DNA from: Symsagittifera roscoffensis
Lineage: Eukaryota; Xenacoelomorpha; Acoela; Convolutidae
Reading direction: 5' to 3'
Assembly: GCF_963678635.1 (NCBI RefSeq)
Contig: NC_087070.1
Location: 4,622,539 to 4,686,538 of the forward strand
DNA length: 64,000 bases
In this document: in pieces, positions 55,608-64,000 of the stretch
How positions within the stretch are numbered: the stretch's first letter is position 1
Layout of the letters: every line of letters begins with the position of its first letter
Notes under the pieces: model-generated
What the model was told of the DNA's origin: nothing
What the model saw: the letters and a program-made list of their open reading frames with translations, nothing else
Databases searched by the model: none
Position numbers and translations under genes: made by a program

Positions 55608-55865
55608 ATTAGCCCCCGGCCTGCAAAGTCGTGTTCCAGTGGGTTAGGCACATGTCTCTCCATACGAGGGTCATGCGTTCGAATCCCGCTTCGATCACGG
55701 CTGGAGGGGTCCCAGTGTCATCCGCCTCCTCAAAGTGGGACCGGCTGCGGCGAAATTTAATGACATCTCCCCCTCCCCCAAGGTTAGCAGTTAAGTAAGA
55801 CTGGTTGCAGGTTAATATAGTGGTGAGCGAACTCGAAAGGGCCCACGAAGGCCCAGGGATCCAAG
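55608..55865 (+). mobile_element. tRNA-derived SINE
   Basis: Internal Pol III promoter: box A TGGGTTAGGCA (55640-55650) and a perfect box B GCGTTCGAATCCC (55675-55687) at tRNA-like spacing, inside an imperfect cloverleaf. It is followed by a GC-rich body (GGAGGGGTCCCAGTGTCATC; CCGGCTGCGGCG) and a CT-rich stretch. The segment is strikingly GC-rich against its surroundings, consistent with a recent insertion. Ends are estimated; no target duplication was established. Confidence 0.65.
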
Positions 55866-57420
55866 CCCGACAAGATTTTTTGAAAATAGGTCTGAATATA
55901 AAAAAATCACTCCGAGCTTATCTTTTCATCACAAGTGTATTCCTCAAAATTCGGAACAACAAGTGAAGGAAAGTGGCGAGTTGTTGGTTTTCCCACATGT
56001 GACTTGCATCTTCAGCTTTATAATGACACTGCTCCAGACAACGCGTGAACCCCTTCCCAAATTGATAGACAAAACATGAGAATTAAGTGTCTATCAAGTT
56101 CCGCCTAAAAATAACTGATTTAAAAAACTGAATTAATTGACTCTGATGAAAATTGTTAAACTAATTATTGAAACAATGTCGGGCCAAGTAATTTTTCAGT
56201 TCTGTTATTGGTCGTTTTTAGATGGAATATTGTGTACATCAAGCTCATCAGCTTCACAAAGAACTAACTTAAGCCCAATATTTTACATTCCTTGTATTGT
56301 TTGCAATGTTTCCACAAGAACAGCTCTCAAAGTATATATGAGGTATTGGGTAATTCGCAACTTCAAAAGAAGATATTTCAAACTGTGACCCGGTTAGGAG
56401 TTTCCAAATAATTTAACCTGGCATGTTTCACAAATTGAACTCTATATCTTAAATAGTTGCAGAGAAAACGACAAAAATATGAAGAAAAAATCGTTCATTT
56501 GCTCGTTGAAATTGAAAAGTTATAACTTCGATGTCCCATGACTGTAGAAACAAAAATTTTTTAAAGTTTGTCTTTAGCTTTCAAGTTTTTGGTAGATTAG
56601 ATTCAAGCCGGTTTGATTGCAGCGAAATCAAATCAAATTTGATGTCAGTTACTGCTATTTTTTTGGTTTATGGGAAGAGTAGGGGGATGGTTGGATCGGA
56701 ATAAAAGATGGCTTGGGCGGTACCTATGTAACTTTCATTTGTTTAAACAGTTTGAATTCTTTTAAAGAAGTAATCCTAAATTGTAGCAAAACAGATATCG
56801 AACGTCGAGTTTCGTGGCAAACCAGAACAACAATATACCAGTGGAGAGAGACATTAGGACTGTCAGAATCTGCGCAATACTGGGTTAACAGAAAAGAAAG
56901 CAAAAAAATTTGACAAGATATCCCCCTATAAAATTGGAAAACGATATTTATCTGATTTTTAGATTGCCATTGAGAATACAAAAAACAAATTAATTGAGAA
57001 TACAAATTAATTTACTGCAATGATTTAAAAATATATAATTTTTTTTTCTGTTTTTTCCAATGATAACGATTTGCAGAAAAAAAACAATCACGTTAAGATA
57101 TGACATGGGAATATATTGTTTACGCCAAGGAGAAATTGTTGAACTAGATATAAGTATGCTTGTTTTGTTTACTGTGGTCGCTAAAAATTAAGCCCGTTTG
57201 ACAGTCAGTTCGATTGTCGAACGGAATAAACCCGGGTTGACTATTTTGTGTATTTTGCTATGATTGTGATCGGAACTTTCTGTGGTCCTTGCACTACAAC
57301 CGGCTATCCTTAATTACACTTGTGGAAGCAAGTGTATTCTTATTGGTTTTTCCCCGTAAACAACTCTTTTTTACAAATTTTGAGCTTGCTTTATTATTAA
57401 ATCTTAACAACTTACAGGTT
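55866..57420. other. Gene-poor region
   Basis: No gene supported. CCCGGGTTGAC at 57230-57240 equals the terminus of the 765-1703 element but stands alone. Frames at 56137, 56713 (+) and 56724 (-) show no domain. Confidence 0.4.
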
Positions 57421-57428
57421 GCTTTGCA

Positions 57429-57505
57429 CTTGGCCTAGAGGTAACGCCGTTCGTTGCCTTTGCACCCTAAGGTGCTGAAATTAAATCCCGGAAGGACCTT
57501 GTTTT
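57429..57505 (+). mobile_element. tRNA-derived SINE head
   Basis: Box A TGGCCTAGAGGTAACG is identical to that at 60570. Box B has decayed to GAAATTAAATCCC. CCTTTGCACC lies where the anticodon arm would be. Confidence 0.45.
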
Positions 57506-57639
57506 TTCCAGTATGTATGCAATTGAAAAAAATGATCCTGTAAAAATGAATTTGTTTGACTTTCGTCTATCTGTTCACTCAAGTTGTGTCAGCGGCAACT
57601 CACAAAATTTTTTACACAAGTTATCGCCCTCGGAGAAGT

Positions 57640-58688
57640 CAATTTTCGGATTATTTCACCATTTTTCTGAATTTTTGAATTGTCTCAAAAACTAACCTCC
57701 CATTTCTCCAATTTTGGGTTCAATCTAAAAAACGGATTGTAGAAACCCCTTTTGCATTCGTGACTACGCCCAAGTTTTTTTGACATAAAAGTTATGGCCC
57801 TCGGACAATTAAAAATTGTGATTTTTTCATGAAGTTTTTTGAAACCTAGTGATTTTCTCGAATTAGACTCCCAAAAATGAGTTATTAGGTTCAACCGGCA
57901 TTAAAGGTTGCGTGAATTTCTTCTGCATCAGTGGCTACGCCAAATTTTTTTTAACGAAGCAAAGATTCTAGGAATTGTCGAGTTTTTGATTTGCTGACAG
58001 TTTTTGAACTTTTCGTTATAACTAATAACTATCCTGCCAAATCAGATCATAGGTTTAATCGAAACAACAAGTTGTTAAAAGTCTATTTGAAAGTCTTCAT
58101 AAGCTACGTCCTTTTTTTTCAAATAAGTTGTTCTTCAAACAAGTCAAAGTTTTGAAAATTTGACCGTTTTTTGCAGCTTTTTGACTTCAGCGACCTCTAC
58201 CTATTTTTTGCAACTTTTCGGAGAATCAAGTTTTTGAAATTTTGACCGGTTTATAGACACTCCTTGAATGTTCTTGAAAGCTACCCTATAAAATCTGAGA
58301 TGAAGAGACCAATCGGAAGAACTTGTTGCTAGAATTGTTACTTCAGAAGCGGCGACTCTTTAATTTTTTGTAAGAGAAATGGTATGTCTTTGGGGAAATT
58401 CCAGTATCTCAAAATTTTTCTTTCGCACTCATTTTAGTAGAGAAACAGTTACGGTTGTGGGCAAAGTCCAATTTTTGGCATTACGCATAACATCTCGCGT
58501 AACAAATTCGAAAAATGTTAAAAACGTACCTCCAGCTTAAGCTGCGCGCTGTCCTTTATCAATACATACGAAAGTTTTGGGTCACTTAGTTTTTTTTTTT
58601 CAACATTTTTCATTTATTTTCGACTTATGTATTTTTTATGCTTGTGTTGTATCGCAAGTGGTACGAAGCTCCGCTTGGCCTGTGTTAA
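57640..58688 (+). repeat. ~1-kb dispersed repeat ending in the hairpin motif, copy 1
   Basis: Phrases shared in order with 62930-63885: TGGCTACGCC-type lines, CTACCCTATAAAATCTGAGA, TTTTAGTAGAGAAACAG, GGGCAAAGTCCAATTTTTGG, and the terminal hairpin ACGAAGCTCCGCTTGG. Internally it consists of ~190-bp diverged units, each with a gently varied ...GTGGCTACGCC... line. Confidence 0.5.
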
Positions 58689-59381
58689 TTTTTGGGTTTT
58701 CTCTATGAGCTCCAGATGCACTGATTTTGGAACATAGAACTCTATGGCCATGGGCTTAGTGGGAATTTGTTAAGAAGTAGGTTTTCGACCACTTTAAATT
58801 AGTCATATTGAAAAATCTGGCTTGCTAATGCTTGAAGTACTCAATTGGATGAAAAAAGAGGGCAGTTAGTGAACATTTTTTCTTTGTTTGATAAATAGCC
58901 GGTAAAAACTTGGAGAAGCGAAAAACGCATGGTAAAGTTTAAGAAACTCGCCTCAGTTATTTAAGAAACTGGCTTCAATAACCTATTTGTAAGTGTTTCT
59001 GATTGTTTTTCAGTTTAAATACTTATTTATATAGTTTTAATGAATATCTGGTACAAATTTTTCCTAGAACAATGGAATTTTTTGTATGGGACCATTCTGC
59101 TAAATGAGTACCGCTAAAGGCCAGAGACATCTCGACTACGTTACTGTCGCTGCCAATCATCGTGATTCATGGACATCGTGATATCACTCAAATTATTACA
59201 AAACAGCTGAAAACATCTCGGTTCTTTTCAATTTTAATTCTCGCAGCAAATTATCACCAAAGTAAATAGTAAAACCAAAGTGTAAGGGTTGGGCTTTAAT
59301 TTTTGTAACTGGGAGGGGAGGACGTTAAACGGGAAAACAATAACATCTGTGTCTGATTGTGTTTTGATTACAGATTAGAAC
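58689..59381. other. Upstream region of the coiled-coil gene
   Basis: No open frame of interest. TTTTGATTACAG ends 7 bases before the start codon at 59382 and would serve as a cis- or trans-splice acceptor. Confidence 0.45.
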
Positions 59382-59606
59382 ATGGACCTTCTGCCGACTG
59401 CGCCAGATGCTCCCGATGGCAACCACCGATTGTACTCGGGCGACAATATCAGAGTTCTGTGTTCCAAAATGGAACAGTGCCTTTCGCCGAATTTTGCACA
59501 AAAAGACGTCAGCGAGCTGCAATATATCCTCTCAAAGGAAGAAGAGATGCTGGAACTTCAAATGAGGGCTCCAAAAACTATTAATATGAATCAGAATATA
59601 CAGACG
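59382..59606 (+). CDS. Host gene, exon 1 (coiled-coil protein, unidentified)
   Basis: An ATG shortly after an acceptor-like TTTTGATTACAG opens 75 codons: MDLLPTAPDAPDGNHRLYSG, then SKMEQCLSPNFAQKDVSELQ, then YILSKEEEMLELQMRAP. The exon ends exactly on a codon boundary at a GTAAAT donor. The composition is balanced and far from the local AT bias. It joins in phase 0 to the exon at 61870. The protein is not recognised. The N-terminus is acidic and Pro-rich, then helical. This is the best intact coding sequence in the window. Confidence 0.7.
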
Positions 59607-61869
59607 GTAAATACCATTTTATATTACGACTTAGTTGATTTTGTGCACGCACCGTTGCTTTGAACTGACAAGGCTTCGAAGTGTTGCCCAATTATGGTAC
59701 ATGACTTTCGATGAGTTTAAAGTTGTGATCTGGTCCGTTGAAGCATTTTGCTTGGACTGCTATAATGGACCAGTATTTTGATATTGATTAAGCAGTACAT
59801 TTAGAGTAAACAGAAGAGAGTTAAAAAGACTAGTTTATTATTAATTTACGGCGTTTAATATCTGGCGAAATGTCACAGCTAAAGCTTCCATAGTATCCCT
59901 ACAAAAAGACAAGAAATTGAACTATTCGGAATTGTTTTGAATCATTTTGTTGACTTTCACTTTTGCCACTATCCTTATGCCATGAAATGGACGTTTTTTT
60001 TGATGTTTGTGGACATAATGTAGAGGAGATAACCTTCGAGTGGGAATTTTTTGTTCAAATCCAATACAAGTCGGAACAAAACACGAAAGCGCAAGAATTG
60101 AAAGTTTTTAAAGCGCAAAATTTGAAGCAAAAACAAAAGCGATATTTAACAAGAGGTACATTCTTTGCAAATACAGCAGCACAAACGATTGGGCTCATTA
60201 TCAAGGTGAAAGAACATCCGAACAATATAATTGCTGAAGTGTAGAAAAATTATAACTATCAATAACGTTTGATCATGGAGACTGACATGTATCTGTCAAA
60301 ACTGTAGACACCAACATAAACTCAAATGAACTCATTATTATTATGATTGTTATTGATTATCTTTTATTGTTTTCCTAGTTCATTAAATACCACAAAACGA
60401 AGTTAAGACACTGATTTGGGCCGGTTATTTTTTTACGCTTGTGATGCGCAAGCGTTTTCAAATCGGAATATAGACTTTTCAGGTTCACAACTTGGTAAAC
60501 AAAATTACCTGAATCATTTGATAGCGTGATTTATAATAAGTTCAAATATATTGTCTCTTCCGGCACACGTGGCCTAGAGGTAACGGAAACGCCTGAGACG
60601 ACAAAGGTATTAGGTTCAAATCTTGTTTCAACCGGATTTTGTTACAACCATTGAAGTTGGAGAGGAACTTTTGTTTTCGGGTGTGTTTAAGTTTTTTGTT
60701 TTCTACTCAAAATCAGGGGCTATAAATAGTCGCCAGAATGAATTCAGAATAAATAAATTCAGTCGTGATCCCAACATTTTAACAAAATTTCAAAACAATC
60801 TCAGTCGAATGAAAACGGATTCGAATGTTGTTATTTTGTTGTCTAATTTCGAGCAATTAGACAAGCGAGCGAGGTGTCATACTGGGCTCAAACTAGTCTA
60901 ATTATACTAATTAACCTAATTCGTGAAAATTTAATTCTTTTCCAGTAAAAATTAATTATTGAAGTTTCTTTCATCGCTTTTTTTAACTAAGTTTGGCAAA
61001 AAAATCTTTTATTTTTTATATTTCTTTTCATTTTTCCAGGAAAACTGATATCAATTATACCTAATTTAGTATTATTTTTTAATGAATATATTTAAGTTCT
61101 CGCTTTTCGTTCAGGTCCTTTCATCACCAGGAATAAAAAAAACGCTAGCTTGTTTTTTTTTTAAATATTATTCTGGTCGGAACATTCTGTGCTACTTGCT
61201 CAGCAACAGGCTTTTCTTATTCTTCTTTGTTTGTGTGTTTGAGCGGAATGAGCCCAGTGATCTTTCATATTTGAGCCCTGTTTTCGTGATTTGGGACACA
61301 TTGAAAAAATTTTCCGAGTATCGAGAAAAACAGTTTTTGAAATTTCGATAGTTTTGAAGTTTAGTTTCGAGCGAGTGAAGAGAGCGATTAGTTCTTATGA
61401 CAGCAAAATTTTCTTTCAAACTTTCATGACTTAGAACAACTATTTATGCCTTTTTCACTATAAGTTGTATAGATGTCTCATGCAGCGCACAATAGTTGTC
61501 ACTTATTTGAAGAAAAAAGTTAGAAATTTTTCTAGTTTTTTATTAATGTGTTCGGAACATTCTGTGCTTCTTGTTTCAAACTGAAAAAAATCCGTTTCAA
61601 GAATTAGCCCATTGTTCTTTTATTGTACGCTTTGTAGCTTTATCGCGAAAGATTCTGCTCTGTAAACAATTTCTCATTGTAAAAGAACGAAGTGATTGTC
61701 TTTTATATTGGTCGATTTTTTCTTTTAGATGATTTTGGTTAAGTTTTGTTTAGGAGTTTCATGGACAAAAACTTGTAATCAGCTATAACACAGATACGAT
61801 ATTGTGTGTGCGGAGATTAAAAGTAGTCTCTCTGGCTTTTATAATATTTAGAATCCTTCTTTTTTTTAG
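59607..61869 (+). other. Intron 1 of the coiled-coil gene
   Basis: About 2.26 kb from GTAAAT to TTTTTTTAG. It contains a tRNA-derived SINE head (60561-60635) and otherwise AT-rich sequence. A 93-codon frame at 59963-60244 (ending TAAQTIGLIIKVKEHPNN) has no flanking splice sites that fit and is not called. Confidence 0.6.
60561..60635 (+). mobile_element. tRNA-derived SINE head in intron 1
   Basis: Box A TGGCCTAGAGGTAACG (60570) and box B AGGTTCAAATCTT (60612) 42 bases apart. Same family as the fragments at 53.7 and 57.4 kb. Confidence 0.55.
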
Positions 61870-62061
61870 CTGATAGACCATACGAAAGAAGCGGCCAGCT
61901 ACAATTTGAGAATGGAGGGTACTTTATCAGAAAGAGGAGCCCAGCTGCTGTCTTCAGTTAAGAGCATCGAGAAGCTATCCAGAGAAGTATCTGAGCTGCA
62001 AGAGAAGCTGCAGAGTGCAATCGAATCTTGTGGACCCGAATCTCAGTACTACAATTTGCAA
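61870..62061 (+). CDS. Host gene, exon 2 (coiled-coil protein)
   Basis: Exactly 64 codons between TTTTTTTAG and a consensus donor GTAAGT, phase 0 at both ends: LIDHTKEAASYNLRMEGTLS, then LLSSVKSIEKLSREVSELQE, then KLQSAIESCGPESQYYNLQ. The middle has a clear heptad pattern (Leu/Val/Ile at a and d), as in coiled coils. Together with exon 1 this gives 139 residues of an incomplete protein. The next exon was not found up to the end of the window. Confidence 0.75.
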
Positions 62062-62929
62062 GTAAGTTGCCCTTGTTTTTTCTGAATGACTTGTTTTGTG
62101 GTTTTTCTAATCTCTCCAAAAATCAAAAAGCTTTTTTATTTTATTCCGAACCCGCAGTGCAGGAAATTTTGTACGCAATTTTTTGAACCAATTGTTTAAA
62201 AAAATCAGCTAACAGAAATTGCGTGATATATCATGTTGAAACCTTTACAGCCACGGTTTCATGAACTAAAAAAGTTCGATTTTTTGTGGTCATCGCCAAT
62301 CAGCATAAAACTTGGGGTTAGTTCAAAAATTCGCGTATCGGAGTCATCAGAGTTTTTTTAAGCTTACGAGGGAGTATTCAAGTAACTTTGAAACCTAGTT
62401 TTAGTTTGGCCAAATTGAAATTCTAAGTTTCCTTTAAATACTTGATAGCTTCTTGCCGAAGCATTTTGAGCCACAGGCGAATTTTTAGATGAAGGTGTCC
62501 TTAAATTAAGGTTTTTCTCCGCTGAATTTTCTTTCGCTTGACAAAAATTAAATATCGTTGTATCGTTTGTGTGCTCATTTTGGTCGGCTTAATTGCTATG
62601 AGTTTTCCTATGACTTGAGCATTTATTATTATAATTTAAAAAACATTTCGATGTATTCCGGTGATGGTGCAGGAAAAATCGCTCCAAGAGTTTTTGCTAA
62701 ACATTACTTTGAATCGTTTTTTGCTCTCGTGTATTGTTTCTTTTTACACAAGCGTAGTGTATTATTACGAAGAATTTTTTTTTCTAACCTAAGTCGCAAA
62801 TAAAAGTGCTCAATTGGTGGTATATTTCAAAAGAAATATGGAGATCTCTATCTCAAGTGGCTATTCCCTAAATTTGGTAAAAGAAAAATAATGGACTCAA
62901 AAAAGCCCATTTTTTGACTTTTTGCTAAT

Positions 62930-63885
62930 TTTTAAAATTTTTTGACTTCTTCCAACCCGGCCAAATCGGAGATAAAGAGTTTAACTGAATAAAAACAAAA
63001 AACAAACACTTATGTGAATTTTTCCTGCGTAAGCGGCTATGCCTTTGAAAATGTCAAATTTTTGAATTTTTGCCCGTTTTTTGGGAACTTTTTTTCAAAA
63101 ACTAACTTGCTGCTTCTGAGGTTGATGATTCATTCAAACTGACATGTTGCTTAAATTTTACCTGCACAATCTGCTTTACCCTATTTACCTATAGAAAAGC
63201 CGTTTTTTAAAGCAATTTTATCACAATTCTCGAAGACTACTAGCTAAATCTGATATCATGGATAAATTTCAAAAATTAGGATATGGACTTCTTCCCTGCA
63301 TAAGAGGCTATTCTCATGCTTTAGTTGAAAAAAGTTTATGGATTTAGGAAAAGTCAAGTTTTGAATTTTCGATCTTTCAGAATCTTTTTCACTTTTTTCC
63401 AAAACTACCCAGCCAAATCTGAGATAGAACTATTGAAAGAGCGAGTAGCAGTTTTTATCTTTTAATTAAGCGGCTTATCTTCTATTTTAGCAGAGAAATT
63501 TCTATGGTTTTGAGTAAAGTCCGTTTTTTGCGAGGACATGAGACTCCAAATGCGAGGATACGTGAGACTCCTAATGCGAGGACGTGAGACTTCTAATCAA
63601 CGGGTCGGAGATTCAAATCCGGAACACTGATATAGTTTTTTGTCGAATTTTTGCTGCGTAGCATTGGCAGTTTGATAGAAACTGTAGCTGCTTTATTGCT
63701 GATTAGTGTTGGTGAAATTAAAAGCGGCCGTGGAGGAGATGTGAGAAGTTGATACTCCTAATTTGACTAATATTTTTTCCCAAGGTGTATTTTAATTTTT
63801 TCCTTATTTAACTTTGTTTTGCCTGTTTAGAGCTTTTTTGTATTTTCCTCGCTTGTGTTTGCGAAGCGAAGCTTCGCCTCTGTTT
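62930..63885 (+). repeat. ~1-kb dispersed repeat ending in the hairpin motif, copy 2
   Basis: Same order of landmarks as 57640-58688: GCGTAAGCGGCTATGCC, CTACCCAGCCAAATCTGAGA, TTTTAGCAGAGAAATTTC, GAGTAAAGTCCGTTTTTTGC, and the terminal GCGAAGCGAAGCTTCGC hairpin at 63850-63885. Confidence 0.5.
63520..63622 (+). repeat. Short tandem units with a tRNA-like box B
   Basis: GCGAGGAYRYGTGAGACTYC is repeated about three times (roughly 30-bp units); the last leads into GAGACTTCTAATCAACGGGT and GGAGATTCAAATCCGG, a box B-like end. The ACTTCTAAT piece resembles an anticodon arm with TCT. Probably a tRNA-derived fragment with local duplication. Confidence 0.35.
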
Positions 63886-64000
63886 AAAACAGTTGTAAGG
63901 TGATTTATAGCGTTCCTCAGATTTACTTTTCAGAAAACTTTAAAGTTTCTTACAAACAAAAAAAAACATGCAGAAATGTTTTTATTTATTAGCAACCTAA

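Larger units (their letters stand above)
62062..64000. other. Intron 2 or 3' region with repeats
   Basis: AT-rich; holds the second copy of the ~1-kb hairpin-ended repeat and a tRNA-like fragment. No further exon of the coiled-coil gene is evident. An 81-codon frame at 62558 has no support. Confidence 0.45.

Noticed and set aside
59963..60244. 93-codon frame in intron 1 of the coiled-coil gene as an extra exon
   Set aside because: No flanking acceptor and donor pair keeps the frame, and it ends in a stop before the next exon. Direct joining of 59606 to 61870 is clean.

Overview
This is AT-rich eukaryotic DNA with few genes and many repeats. Nothing bacterial was found: no operons, ribosome binding sites or CRISPR array. 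GT-AG splice sites, acceptors of the type TTTTTTAG or TTTTCAG, a CR1/Jockey-type non-LTR retrotransposon, a Ty3/gypsy-like element, tRNA-derived SINE fragments and a hAT-type MITE all point to an invertebrate animal. The splice-site style and the SGNH-hydrolase genes look nematode-like to me, but this is an impression, not a demonstrated assignment.

Layout. 1-8.6 kb: gene-poor DNA with three small inverted-repeat elements: a CCCGGG-ended element (765-1703), a 423-bp hAT-like MITE with an 8-bp target duplication (6536-6958), and a 168-bp palindrome (7555-7722). 8.6-22.4 kb: a very long, decayed Ty3/gypsy-like element on + (copy L), in the order gag, protease, RT, RNase H, integrase, long post-integrase region, SGNH-hydrolase-like domain, further broken coding-like sequence, repeat A. 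22.48-22.68 kb: assembly gap. 23.27-31.10 kb: an inverted duplicate (R1, -) of the 14.66-22.36 kb part of L, so the two arms form a palindrome centred near 22.81 kb. 31.1-36.7 kb: a more divergent second Ty3/gypsy copy (R2, -) joined end to end with R1 inside the integrase C-terminus. 36.9-37.1 kb: an inverted scrap of gag. 38.8-39.8 kb: another copy of the repeats found in the palindrome loop, in swapped order. 40.0-41.7 kb: a two-copy 845-bp tandem duplication.

42.2-45.95 kb holds a degenerate CR1/Jockey-type LINE on -. Immediately upstream on the same strand are a separate degenerate SGNH-hydrolase gene (46.1-46.9 kb) and an unidentified helix-rich gene X (47.07-48.13 kb). A partial paralogue of gene X lies at 52.74-53.13 kb on +. 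Between them are a TTTA-rich macro-repeat, a 75-bp satellite and a three-copy ~440-bp tandem repeat. 53-64 kb carries tRNA-derived SINE pieces, a dispersed repeat family that ends in a GCGAAGC hairpin, and the only convincing intact host gene: two phase-0 exons (59382-59606 and 61870-62061) of a coiled-coil protein that continues past what I could follow.

All retroelement copies are inactive by inspection: the YxDD box is deleted in L, RT is absent from R2, the protease DTG is DTR in R2, and frameshifts are common. The most unusual items are the SGNH domain encoded downstream of a Ty3/gypsy integrase, with the same lesions in both palindrome arms, and the uneven arm identity, with a ~1.4-kb almost perfect tract inside arms that are about 86-95 percent alike elsewhere.
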